From: Planctomycetota bacterium
GTDB taxonomy: Bacteria > Planctomycetota > Phycisphaerae > Sedimentisphaerales > Anaerobacaceae
DNA length: 64,000 nucleotides
NCBI GenBank assembly: GCA_022566315.1
Contig: JADFJC010000005.1
Location: 1-64,000, forward strand
Reading direction: 5' to 3'
Positions within the stretch are counted from its first letter, which is position 1; the number at the start of each line of letters is the position of its first letter. The notes below the pieces were generated by a model, which saw only the letters and a list, made by a program, of their open reading frames with translations, was not told where the DNA came from and searched no databases. Position numbers and translations under genes: made by a program. Shown piece by piece: positions 55,911 to 64,000 of this stretch.

Positions 55911-55975
55911 TTCTTAACTCTCTTTAGAACACACTTCTCACAGTTCTTATCCCGCACCTGTTGGGCATTAGCCCG

Positions 55976-56042
55976 TAGGGTGGGGCTTGCCCCACCGAAA
56001 TCTTGCCTCTTAGTTCCTTTCGGTGGGCTAAAGCTCACCCTA
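55976..56042. repeat. Two-hairpin palindromic element overlapping the flgN stop
   Basis: TAGGGTGGGGCTTGCCCCACCgaaatcttgcctcttagttcctttcGGTGGGCTAAAGCTCACCCTA. Confidence 0.85.
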
Positions 56043-56585
56043 CAACTGCAGGTTTACAAAAGCCATATCAGTTTGCTGTTTGGTTGCACCATTGGAGTTG
56101 TAGTAAACCGTCCCTGTCTTGCCGAGGTCGAAGATACTCTTCAAAAGCAGGTTATTGAATCTGGTGCATTCAGACAAAAGCAAGGTCGTGCTTAAATATT
56201 CTTTCTTAAGTTCTTTAATCAATGACATTAACTCTGCTTTCTTCTTGGTTACCTGAGCTTTTTTCCCTTTTGGCAGACTTGCGCCGGAAGGCGTCCCCAA
56301 GTGGACTTCCAGTGCCGACAAAGTCATTTGCTTTATGTTACAACCAAGAGCACTCGCCAATTCTTTTCGTATCGTTTGCCGTTTTGATTCATGGTTTCTG
56401 TAGCTGTCCGACTCGGTCTGGATAATCTTAAGTAGTGTGCCCAAACCGGCATCGTCACGCTTGATAACTAAGCTGCGCAATTTATTCAACTGCAACAAAC
56501 TTTCCTGTATATGTCGGCTGTCTTTATCGAGACAAGCTAACAGCTCATCAACTTTATCTTCTATTTCAGTTGCCGTAGATTTCAT
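56040..56585 (-). CDS. flgN: FlgN-like flagellar chaperone
   Basis: EDKVDELLACLDKDSRHIQESLLQLNKLRSLVIKRDDAGLGTLLKIIQTESDSYRNHESKRQTIRKELASALG; between flgK and flgJ. Confidence 0.75.
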   Translation of the reverse strand: MKSTATEIEDKVDELLACLDKDSRHIQESLLQLNKLRSLVIKRDDAGLGTLLKIIQTESDSYRNHESKRQTIRKELASALGCNIKQMTLSALEVHLGTPSGASLPKGKKAQVTKKKAELMSLIKELKKEYLSTTLLLSECTRFNNLLLKSIFDLGKTGTVYYNSNGATKQQTDMAFVNLQL

Positions 56586-56599
56586 ACATGCCCATCTTT

Positions 56600-56755
56600 A
56601 GTCAGAAGTCAGAAAACGGAGGACGGAAGACATCTCTGTTATCTGTCTTCTGTTATCTGTCTTCTGTTTTCTGTCATCTGTCATCTGTTTTCTGTTATCT
56701 GTCCTCTGTTATCTGTCCTCTGTCATCTGTTTTCTGTCTTCTGTCTTCTGTACTG
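56600..56755. repeat. GTCAGAAG...CTGTCTTCTGTTATCTG repeat array
   Basis: gtcagaagtcagaaaacgg ... ctgttatctgtcttctgttatctgtcttctgttttctgtcatctgtcatctg...; extends into the flgJ 3' end. Confidence 0.9.
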
Positions 56756-57074
56756 TGTTGACCTGCTCAGAATCGGATAAAAATTGATATATATCCTTCC
56801 ACAATCCAAGACCGCCGCTGTTTGCAATATCACGGGCAAGGTATAGCCAGAATATTCCATGAATCTGTTCGGAAGTCGCGTCTTTTTCAAGGCCCCAGTC
56901 CACAATACTATTTTTCATTTCGTCCAGCATCTTAGTTAGTAGAACTGATTCGAAATCCTTGGCTACTTGCGCCTTTTTCTTTTCCGAAATGCTGTTGGGT
57001 CTCGATTTGTCGAGTTGCTCTAACAGAGTCGGCGGTGAGATTGGTTCGGTTAATATCAATTTAACGCTGTCCAT
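56709..57074 (-). CDS. flgJ: FlgJ-like rod-binding protein (N-terminal domain only)
   Basis: KKKAQVAKDFESVLLTKMLDEMKNSIVDWGLEKDATSEQIHGIFWLYLARDIANSGGLGLWKDIYQFL; tail NTVQKTEDRKQMTEDR is repeat-encoded. Confidence 0.8.
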   Translation of the reverse strand: MDSVKLILTEPISPPTLLEQLDKSRPNSISEKKKAQVAKDFESVLLTKMLDEMKNSIVDWGLEKDATSEQIHGIFWLYLARDIANSGGLGLWKDIYQFLSDSEQVNTVQKTEDRKQMTEDR

Positions 57075-57084
57075 TAAATTACTC

Positions 57085-58227
57085 CTACATTATCACCAGC
57101 TTGGCTTGAAGGGCGCCGGCCTTTTTCAAAGCGTTAAATATCGCTATCAGGTCTGTTGGTGTTGCCCCTATGCCATTAAGACTTTTAGCTAACTCTGAGA
57201 CGGTAACCGACCGGGACATAGGAATCAGATGTCCTTCGTCCTCTTCGACTCCTATCAACGTTTCTTGGACAACTTTGGTTTGCCCGGCATCAGAGAAAGG
57301 CGCCGTTGGCTGTGAAACGATTGGCATTTCCTTGATTTTTATAACAAGGCTGCCCTGTGAAATCGCCACCGCTGATATGCCCACGTTTTCACCGACCACA
57401 ATAGTGCCCGTGCGCTCGTTGATAACCACCACCGCAGGAACATCAACCTTCACTTCGTGCTTTCTAATATCGACGATAAAGCCGGCTATATCTTCCTCAC
57501 TAATTTCGCTTGGAACTTTAACTGTAACTGTACCGGCGTCAACTGCTACTGCGCTGTTCGCGTAATCACGGTTAATGGCTTTGCTGATTTGCTCTGCGGT
57601 TGAAAAGTCACTGTTTCTAAGATTAAGCGTGATAAGTCTATAGCCTCCAATGTATTCGACGAATATAGCTATTTCTTCTTTTTCAACTACCGCACCGTCG
57701 GGAATTCGACCGACCGTCTGGTGGTTCTTTGTAATCGAAGCCTTATCGCCTGCTGCCGTCCAGCCGCCGATTGAAACTCCTCCATCCGCTATGGCGTAAA
57801 CCTGACCATCAAGACCTTTCAGTGGTGTCGGCATCAGCTTTCCGCCCTGAAGGCTTTTGGCATCTCCTATAGCTGAGACGTCAACATCGATTCGTGAGCC
57901 TTCACGGGCAAATGGACCCAATTCCGCTGTAACCCAAACCACCGCAATATTACCGCCGGTCAAATCGGTAGGATTGAGAACCAGTCCTGAATCCCTCAGC
58001 ATATTTGTAAGCATTTGTCGCGATAGCACACCGCTGTCGCCGGTGCCGGCCAGACCAATAACTAAGCCGACACCTGTAAGTGGGTTGCTGCGAAGCCCTT
58101 GAATATCAACAATGTCCTTTATTCGCTCACATTGCCCAACGCCGGGCATAAGTGCGCAGGCTATAAGTGCACAAGTCATAAGGACTATTACGCTCTTTTG
58201 CTTTTTTGCTCGTATTGTTGATTTCAT
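57085..58227 (-). CDS. flgI: Flagellar P-ring protein FlgI
   Basis: RIKDIVDIQGLRSNPLTGVGLVIGLAGTGDSGVLSRQMLTNMLRDSGL...GVSIGGWTAAGDKASITKNHQTVGRIPDGAVVEKE. Confidence 0.97.
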   Translation of the reverse strand: MKSTIRAKKQKSVIVLMTCALIACALMPGVGQCERIKDIVDIQGLRSNPLTGVGLVIGLAGTGDSGVLSRQMLTNMLRDSGLVLNPTDLTGGNIAVVWVTAELGPFAREGSRIDVDVSAIGDAKSLQGGKLMPTPLKGLDGQVYAIADGGVSIGGWTAAGDKASITKNHQTVGRIPDGAVVEKEEIAIFVEYIGGYRLITLNLRNSDFSTAEQISKAINRDYANSAVAVDAGTVTVKVPSEISEEDIAGFIVDIRKHEVKVDVPAVVVINERTGTIVVGENVGISAVAISQGSLVIKIKEMPIVSQPTAPFSDAGQTKVVQETLIGVEEDEGHLIPMSRSVTVSELAKSLNGIGATPTDLIAIFNALKKAGALQAKLVIM

Positions 58228-58269
58228 AAGCTATTACTCTCAAAAAATAAATCTGTGCAAACGGTACAA

Positions 58270-58935
58270 TCAAAACGGCCAAATAATGTCAAATATCGTG
58301 CCGAGCCAGCCCGGTTTTGTGTAGGGTGCCGAGACGCCTGAATTTTTAGTAACAATACGAAAATCCGCCACCTGTTCACTCTTGACCGTGTTATCAAATG
58401 CAATATCGCTTGGCCTGACGATACCGCTTACCTCAATGGTTTGTATATCTCCTGCGATATTACGGTTGCGAGTCCCCATAACCACAAGGTTGTGATTAGG
58501 CAGGATATCCATTACTACTACACTGACCTGGTCCACAAACTTGCGTTCGTCTTTGTAATCAGCCTTGCTTTTCAACTCATTACTCGATGTAGCAGTCATC
58601 GTGAAGCCAGGTATGCTGGGCAAGATGTGGTCGATTCCTAATTTCCCGTTAAATGTTGTTGACCGGTCGGTTTCTTTTTTCAAATCCCTTTTTGCTTTGT
58701 TATCGATCTTGCTGCTTTCATTGATCTTAATAGTCAGGATATCACCTATCTGGCGGGCCACATCGTCGGCGTATAATTCCTTCATATTCTTGTCTCTCTT
58801 GGCCCAGATAGAACCTGCTTGCAGCCAGGTAGCCGGCAAGAGCATAAGAACTATCAAGACAACCGTAGGGTGGGCTTTAGCCCACCGAGTCGTAGTTGGT
58901 GGGGCAAGCCCCACCCTGCTTTTTCTGTTATTCAT
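58270..58935 (-). CDS. flgH: Flagellar L-ring protein FlgH
   Basis: GSIWAKRDKNMKELYADDVARQIGDILTIKINESSKIDNKAKRDLKKETDRSTTFNGKLG...NHNLVVMGTRNRNIAGDIQTIEVSGIVRPSDIAFDNTVKSEQVADFRI. Confidence 0.95.
   Translation of the reverse strand: MNNRKSRVGLAPPTTTRWAKAHPTVVLIVLMLLPATWLQAGSIWAKRDKNMKELYADDVARQIGDILTIKINESSKIDNKAKRDLKKETDRSTTFNGKLGIDHILPSIPGFTMTATSSNELKSKADYKDERKFVDQVSVVVMDILPNHNLVVMGTRNRNIAGDIQTIEVSGIVRPSDIAFDNTVKSEQVADFRIVTKNSGVSAPYTKPGWLGTIFDIIWPF
58866..58917. repeat. Two-hairpin palindromic element within the flgH signal-peptide coding region
   Basis: TAGGGTGGGCTTTAGCCCACCgagtcgtagttGGTGGGGCAAGCCCCACCCT; opposite orientation to the copy at 55976-56042. Confidence 0.88.
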
Positions 58936-58947
58936 TTATTTCTCCTT

Positions 58948-59976
58948 CTAAAAAACAGGTTCCACGCTTCCGTCTTCCTTGATCTTGACTAAAATTATTC
59001 GTTGTGAGTCCACGTTCCGTACTTTTATATATTCACCGGCTCGGCCATCCTGCATAGCTTTTCCAAACACCGTAATCAGAAACCCAGGCCTGTCAATTCG
59101 AATAAGAACCTTTTGATTTCGCTTAGTAATGATTGGAGACATAACGGGACCCAAGATATTTGGACGAAGCACGGTGTTTGCCGGTATCTGACGTTTGGCA
59201 ATAAGGCCGTAAGGAGGCTTCCAGTCGGCAGGTTCCGGATTGTTCGATGCCCTCTTTTCTATCTTGACATTTTCAGGACTGATAATCGCACCTGTGGGAA
59301 TATTAACCTTTGTTACTGCTTGCCGGAAATTGTATTTCAACCTGAAAATTACCTCTCGCACCCCGATTTTTTTACCGCCTGAAAGTATGGTAATTTCAAC
59401 CCTCGCCTGGTTTCTTGCTCTGTTTTGGACTAATCGAGGAGAAAATCTTATATCTTTGCCCGTCCCGGTGATGATGAAATCTTTGGGCTTCCGTATTGGA
59501 TTGAATTCACAAACTGAAACGGCGGGAGGATTTTTTTCCAGAAAGGAACTTGCTAACTTAACTAATTCACTGCTCCGGATAATTTGCTCTTGCTTTCTTA
59601 CCGTTATTTTTTCTGCACCGGTGAATGTTACTTTCGATGCAGGGATGCCGTTGCAGACCAATCTGCTTAGAACCATTGCCCTGTCGATAACAATCTTCTG
59701 CCCCGGTACTGAAAGCCGCCCTAATGCGATTTCACTCGCCTTGGCTACAAGAGACTCTTGGCCTCGGATTATACTGACCCGGCCAAGGCTTAAGTTACTG
59801 TCTTTGATTGTAACTTCTCTCGGCAGGTAAACTTGGATGCCGGAATCCTTCTTCGTGTTGTCGGCTTTGATGTTCGCCGACCCCTGGCAGAAAATCGCAT
59901 AAATCATAAGTGTACAAGTTATAAGTGTTCTTATGCTCTTATGCCCTTGTGTTCTTGTGCTCTTTTTTTTACTCAT
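58948..59976 (-). CDS. flgA: Flagella basal body P-ring formation protein FlgA
   Basis: C-terminal SAF-like VTKVNIPTGAIISPENVKIEKRASNNPEPADWKPPYGLIAKRQIPANTVLRPNILGPVMSPIITKRNQKVLIRIDRPGFLITVFGKAMQDGRAGEYIKVRNVDSQRII. Confidence 0.93.
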   Translation of the reverse strand: MSKKKSTRTQGHKSIRTLITCTLMIYAIFCQGSANIKADNTKKDSGIQVYLPREVTIKDSNLSLGRVSIIRGQESLVAKASEIALGRLSVPGQKIVIDRAMVLSRLVCNGIPASKVTFTGAEKITVRKQEQIIRSSELVKLASSFLEKNPPAVSVCEFNPIRKPKDFIITGTGKDIRFSPRLVQNRARNQARVEITILSGGKKIGVREVIFRLKYNFRQAVTKVNIPTGAIISPENVKIEKRASNNPEPADWKPPYGLIAKRQIPANTVLRPNILGPVMSPIITKRNQKVLIRIDRPGFLITVFGKAMQDGRAGEYIKVRNVDSQRIILVKIKEDGSVEPVF

Positions 59977-59989
59977 AATCCTCTTTCAC

Positions 59990-60778
59990 TTAGAACCTTG
60001 CGATTTGATTTGCTTGTCTTAGCATTTCGTCTCCAGCTCTGATTGCACGGGAGTTCGTCTCGTATGCTCGTTGGGCGGTGATAAGGTTGATAAGTTCGGT
60101 TATCATCTGGACATTCGATTTTTCCAGAAATCCTGACTGGATAGTACCGAAACCACTATCCCCTGCTGTGCCGGTCGTAGCCGTGCCGCTTGCTAAAGTC
60201 TCTGCAAACAGATTACCGCCTTCACTGGAAAGACCCGATGGATTCGGAAAACGTGCCAGTTGAATAGTACCTACAACTGATTGTGTCCCCGCAGAGTCGG
60301 TAACATTAACGCCTCCGTCCTTGCCGATATCAATAGAAGTGGCGTCTATTGGAACGGTGATGGCCGGCTCTATCTTGTATCCGGTAACGGTAACTAATTC
60401 ACCGTTGGCATTTAGTTGCAGCGAGCCGTCGCGCGTGTATCTTATATCACCATTTGGCATACTTACCTGAAGAAAGCCTTCGCCTGAAATAGCTATATCG
60501 AGATTTCGGTTGGTATTCTCAAGCTCACCGCCGCTAAAAACTTTTATGGTAGCTGCAACTTGGACGCCGCTACCTATTTCCAGGCCTGTAGGAGTATTTG
60601 TGCCGGAAACCACTTCTGTGCCGGGTTCTCGTAGAACTATGTAAAGCAAATCCTGAAAAGCAACCTGGCTACGCTTGAAACCCGTGGTGTTGATGTTGGC
60701 AAGATTATTAGCAATCGTGTCCACCATTAACTGCTGGGCCGCCATACCCGTCGCTGAAGTGGAAAATGCTCTTAACAT
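59990..60778 (-). CDS. flgG: Flagellar distal rod protein FlgG
   Basis: MLRAFSTSATGMAAQQLMVDTIANNLANINTTGFKRSQVAFQDLLY...GFLEKSNVQMITELINLITAQRAYETNSRAIRAGDEMLRQANQI. Confidence 0.96.
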   Translation of the reverse strand: MLRAFSTSATGMAAQQLMVDTIANNLANINTTGFKRSQVAFQDLLYIVLREPGTEVVSGTNTPTGLEIGSGVQVAATIKVFSGGELENTNRNLDIAISGEGFLQVSMPNGDIRYTRDGSLQLNANGELVTVTGYKIEPAITVPIDATSIDIGKDGGVNVTDSAGTQSVVGTIQLARFPNPSGLSSEGGNLFAETLASGTATTGTAGDSGFGTIQSGFLEKSNVQMITELINLITAQRAYETNSRAIRAGDEMLRQANQIARF

Positions 60779-60799
60779 AATATTGGTCTCCTTATCAAA

Positions 60800-60857
60800 T
60801 GTCAGATGTCAGTTTTCTGTATTCTGTCCTCTGTCTTCTGTCCTCTGTCTTCTGTAT
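60800..60857. repeat. GTCAGATGTCAG...CTGTCCTCTGTCTTCTGT array
   Basis: gtcagatgtcagttttctgtattctgtcctctgtcttctgtcctctgtcttctgta between flgG and the flgF-like gene. Confidence 0.88.
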
Positions 60858-61591
60858 CAGGCCATAATTGCACTTATAAGAGTGTTGGTTACTTCCATAC
60901 TGGCTGAAAAGAACTTCATATTTGCTTCGTATAGTCTGGACACCATTATCATATCCACTAATTCATCTATGATCTTTACGTTGGAGGCCTCTTGGTAGCC
61001 CTGCTTTACAATTATATTTTCGGCTGCGACCGGTTGGATATTCTCATCCGGCATCCAGTAACTGTTCTCTCCATATGGCACAAGTTTGTCTTCGTTGTCT
61101 CCGAAATCAACCAATCTGAATTTTCCGATGGCTATACCGCTGGCACTGATACTTCCGTCACTTGAGACGCTCACTTGCGAGATTCCCACGTCATTCGGTA
61201 TCGTGATTGGCCCTGCCTCACCTGCTACAATTCTTCCCTGAGAATCCGTTATTTGACCACTTTGGTTTCTGAAGAGCGTGCCGTTGCGCCTGTAAAGAGG
61301 TCCTTGAGGTGTCTCTGTCACAAAGAATCCTTTACCGTGCAGAGCAAAATCCAAAGGCCGGCCTGTCTCGACCATATTGCCCTGGGAAAAATCAAATGCC
61401 GAGTTCAGTTCGATAATTCCGGGCGAATATGTCTCTGTCCCCGTCCCTTGTGCCTCAAGGTATTGTGAGAATGCGTTGCTTCTGCGCTTGAATCCGGCTG
61501 TGCTTACGTTGGCCAGATTGTGCGCTATTATTTCAAATTCCTTTGTTAACGCATCAATGCTTGAACTAACTTGGTCTGTAAGTTCTGACAT
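60857..61591 (-). CDS. flgF: FlgF/FlgG-family basal-body rod protein
   Basis: LTKEFEIIAHNLANVSTAGFKRRSNAFSQYLEAQGTGTETYSPG...GYQEASNVKIIDELVDMIMVSRLYEANMKFFSASMEVTNTLISAIMA. Confidence 0.88.
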   Translation of the reverse strand: MSELTDQVSSSIDALTKEFEIIAHNLANVSTAGFKRRSNAFSQYLEAQGTGTETYSPGIIELNSAFDFSQGNMVETGRPLDFALHGKGFFVTETPQGPLYRRNGTLFRNQSGQITDSQGRIVAGEAGPITIPNDVGISQVSVSSDGSISASGIAIGKFRLVDFGDNEDKLVPYGENSYWMPDENIQPVAAENIIVKQGYQEASNVKIIDELVDMIMVSRLYEANMKFFSASMEVTNTLISAIMA

Positions 61592-61592
61592 T

Positions 61593-62912
61593 TCAGATTC
61601 CTTGCAAAGACGCCGCCTCCGAAACGTTTTCTTCTGTGTTTACGGAACTCGGAGTATCTTGACGGTTGCTATTGGTTCTTATAGAAGCTGCGTTCGTAGC
61701 GCGAATTAGCTCGCTGACGTTTGAGTCGCTTAAGCCTGTCAATTCGACGGCTATTGAAAAACCATCTTGTATAGCTTTGGTATGCCTGACCTCGCCAATA
61801 TCTTCTACTATTCTCGATTCTCGACGAGTATCCGGTATCGACCCGCCAACGGCGGGTTTTAATCGGAACCCAGCGTTGCTGGGTCGAGCATCGATTGTTT
61901 CACTCAGATTAACTATTACCAATACTCTGTCACCTGCTTTTACTTCCAGCGGGGTCTCTATGAGCAGGCCGGGACCGCCAAGCTCAGTAACAGTTGCAGG
62001 TATAAATTCCGGTGGTCCCCAACTGCTGTCGGAGGCATTTGCCGAACCTTGCTTTACCGCACGACCCTTGTTGCTGCTGTTACTGTTTGGCGACAGCGTT
62101 CTTGAGAATGGAAAGCGTGCAATGAAGGCTGGCTTGTTTACTCGAACACGCAGGAAACGCCGGCGACTAATGAACCGCATATCATCACTATGATTCAAAA
62201 CCAGAATGTCACCATTACAGCGAACTACAGAAGTGTCAAACTCCCAGACCGAGACACCAAAATAATAACGCGCACGCCAGAACTCGCCCAGCTTACTTTC
62301 CACCGGTGTTGTCAATTTGACAGTAAGTTCCATATTGTCATTTTTTATAACGGTGGACTCAATATCGCCTAAGTCGGGACTTTTACGACGGGTTATATGA
62401 AGTTGTTTACCTGCGGGAATTTGTCTGCTGCTCGGTTTCTTCAATTTCGTTGGCGGGCCTATTGAGACTGAGGATTTTTTCTGAAAGCCAAGCTTTTCAC
62501 GCAGAAAGGACAGTTCGGTTCTTAACCATTTGCTTTCTTCTGCTCCCTGCTGGGCAAGGCTTTCTTCTATCATTTTACCGGCCCCGTGGTCAAAGGCACC
62601 GACCATACTAAAAATGGCCTGGCTTCTCTTAAGTCCTGCCTTATTTGCTATCTCAAGCAAAATTTGTCGCTCCCGTCCGCTTAGACCCCTTTTTTCGGCA
62701 TAATCAACAAATAGCTGCCCACTAACCTTATGTTTCTGTGTTGTTCGACGTAAGCTAATCATCAACAGCAGCGCAGTTAATACGATTATGACAGCCACTC
62801 CTGTTAGAATAAGCCAGCGTTCGGTCATGCCGGTACCAAATCGCCCAGCGGCCTTCCACCGCTCCGTCGGTGTTAGTGCCAAAACAACCATATTGCATAG
62901 TTCGTAGTTCAT
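61593..62912 (-). CDS. Membrane-anchored PilZ-like protein (flagellar brake-type candidate)
   Basis: TM segment RWLILTGVAVIIVLTALLLMISL; FISRRRFLRVRVNKPAFIARFPF and PATVTELGGPGLLIETPLEVKAGDRVLVIVNL resemble PilZ. The first 28 aa include repeat-derived sequence; start may be ATG 62828. Confidence 0.6.
   Translation of the reverse strand: MNYELCNMVVLALTPTERWKAAGRFGTGMTERWLILTGVAVIIVLTALLLMISLRRTTQKHKVSGQLFVDYAEKRGLSGRERQILLEIANKAGLKRSQAIFSMVGAFDHGAGKMIEESLAQQGAEESKWLRTELSFLREKLGFQKKSSVSIGPPTKLKKPSSRQIPAGKQLHITRRKSPDLGDIESTVIKNDNMELTVKLTTPVESKLGEFWRARYYFGVSVWEFDTSVVRCNGDILVLNHSDDMRFISRRRFLRVRVNKPAFIARFPFSRTLSPNSNSSNKGRAVKQGSANASDSSWGPPEFIPATVTELGGPGLLIETPLEVKAGDRVLVIVNLSETIDARPSNAGFRLKPAVGGSIPDTRRESRIVEDIGEVRHTKAIQDGFSIAVELTGLSDSNVSELIRATNAASIRTNSNRQDTPSSVNTEENVSEAASLQGI
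61805..61900. repeat. Composite palindromic element in frame in the PilZ-like gene
   Basis: tattctcgattctcgacgagtatccggtatcgACCCGCCaacGGCGGGTtttaatcggaaCCCAGCgttGCTGGGtcgagcatcgat; matches words of intergenic 5083-5153 and 6961-7045. Confidence 0.75.
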
Positions 62913-62985
62913 TGTTTTATAGTTCGTAGTTCATTGTTCATAGTTCGTAGTCTATGAACTCATAACAATGAACTTTGAACTGTCT
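62889..62985. repeat. GTTCGTAGTTCATTG quasi-palindromic array
   Basis: catagttcgtagttcattgttttatagttcgtagttcattgttcatagttcgtagtctatgaactcataacaatgaac between flgE and the PilZ-like gene. Confidence 0.88.
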
Positions 62986-64000
62986 ATCTGATAAGGTTGC
63001 TCAGTTCTCGCAGTATGTCGTTGGCGACTCTGATGGTCCTCGCATTGGCCTGGAAACCGTTTTGGGCTTGAATCATAGCAACAAACTGGGTCGCCACGTC
63101 TGAGTTGGATTTTTCCAATGCCCCACCATGAATGGAGCCGGCACCGCCGGTCATCGCCTGGGTAGCTACCGGCTCTCCTGAGTTGGCCGAGGTAGTAAAG
63201 TACCCGCCGCCCACACTTTCCAGACCTGATGCATTCTGGAACAATGATATTTTTATGGCTCCAATGTCCTTCTTGATACCATTAGAGAAAGCACCGATAA
63301 CTATGCCTTCCTTATTGATCGATACGGTGGAGAGGTTGCCTGCTTCGTAGCCGTCCTGGTCTTTTGTTACTGCCGTAGAGTTTCCAGCGAATTGGGTCAA
63401 GCCGTTTAGTTTGCCTATGGTGCCAAAGTCTATGTTAATGGTTTGTGGATTCGAGGGGTCTTGTGCAAAGTTTATTACAAACTCGGCTGGGTCGCTGCCG
63501 CCCAAACCGGTGTAATAGCCGTTCGTAGCGTCAAAGGTTATATCTTCGATACGCCGATTTGCTATAGTTATCTCATTGATATTGCCGGTGATTGAGGTCA
63601 GCACCATATCCCAGGTATTGGGGGTATCTGTCCGGACAAATGCGCCCGAGAAAACGTGTTTGCCCCCCTGAGAGTCGTAGGTCTTAATATTAACGCTTCT
63701 GACCTCATCGCCGCCAACGGTCAACATCTCGAAATACGCCGGCTCCGTCCAGTCGGCAGTGCCGCTGTTCGCGAACGCCAGCTTCACATCAGACCTGCTG
63801 TAGCCGCTGCTGACATCAGTTATACGTATTTGGCCGTTGTCTAAGGACGCAGTCGCGTTGGTAGCGCCGAGAACAGTATTTATATGGCTAACAAGGTCAT
63901 CCAAAGTAGTAGTTCCATCGACAGTAAGAGGAGTGCCATCAACTAAAGCAGTACCATCGTGTTCATAACCGGAGACGGTAATTGTGGCAGAGCTGTACGT
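62984..64000 (-). CDS. flgE: Flagellar hook protein FlgE, 5' end beyond window
   Basis: FSGAFVRTDTPNTWDMVLTSI...GLTQFAGNSTAVTKDQDGYEAGNLSTVSINKEGIVIGAFSNGIKKDIGAIKISLFQNASGLESVGGGYFTTSANSGEP...HGGALEKSNSDVATQFVAMIQAQNGFQANARTIRVANDILRELSNLIR; frame stays open to 64000. Confidence 0.92.
   Translation of the reverse strand, partial: TYSSATITVSGYEHDGTALVDGTPLTVDGTTTLDDLVSHINTVLGATNATASLDNGQIRITDVSSGYSRSDVKLAFANSGTADWTEPAYFEMLTVGGDEVRSVNIKTYDSQGGKHVFSGAFVRTDTPNTWDMVLTSITGNINEITIANRRIEDITFDATNGYYTGLGGSDPAEFVINFAQDPSNPQTINIDFGTIGKLNGLTQFAGNSTAVTKDQDGYEAGNLSTVSINKEGIVIGAFSNGIKKDIGAIKISLFQNASGLESVGGGYFTTSANSGEPVATQAMTGGAGSIHGGALEKSNSDVATQFVAMIQAQNGFQANARTIRVANDILRELSNLIR

Overview
The window is dominated by a large bacterial flagellar locus. 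Repeat style and gene content suggest a Planctomycetota/Phycisphaerae-like genome, but that is inference only. From left to right: a short tandem-repeat region and tRNA-Arg(ACG); a CBS-domain protein, FliS and flagellin; a TPR/glycosyltransferase; FliK; a + strand operon flgB-flgC-fliE-fliF-fliG1-fliG2-fliH-fliI-fliJ-motE-like-motA-motB1-motB2-fliO-fliP-fliQ-fliR-flhB; fliD; a ~28 kb minus-strand glycosylation island containing two giant multidomain glycosyltransferase proteins, B12-binding radical SAM enzymes, methyltransferases, a DegT aminotransferase and an eight-gene pseudaminic-acid-type operon; then flgL-flgK-flgN-flgJ-flgI-flgH-flgA-flgG-flgF-like, a PilZ-like protein and a partial flgE. 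Main points for follow-up: (1) the 2250-aa fusion protein (sulfotransferase-like, GT-B, TPR, GT2, B12-radical SAM, GT2, GT2); (2) a 1398-aa ORF that appears separated from a downstream GT2 ORF by one extra base, implying a ~1.68 kaa ancestral protein; (3) a pseudaminate operon that lacks recognisable PseH and PseG but has a PIG-L deacetylase between two formyltransferase-like genes; (4) palindromic repeats embedded in frame in several flagellar genes (fliG1, fliI, motE-like, flgH, PilZ gene), resembling Rickettsia palindromic elements in behaviour; (5) several sigma-54-type -24/-12 promoters, including a perfect consensus before flgB; (6) a truncated aminotransferase remnant with an internal stop. 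All calls come from reading the sequence and the supplied translations; no database search was run.
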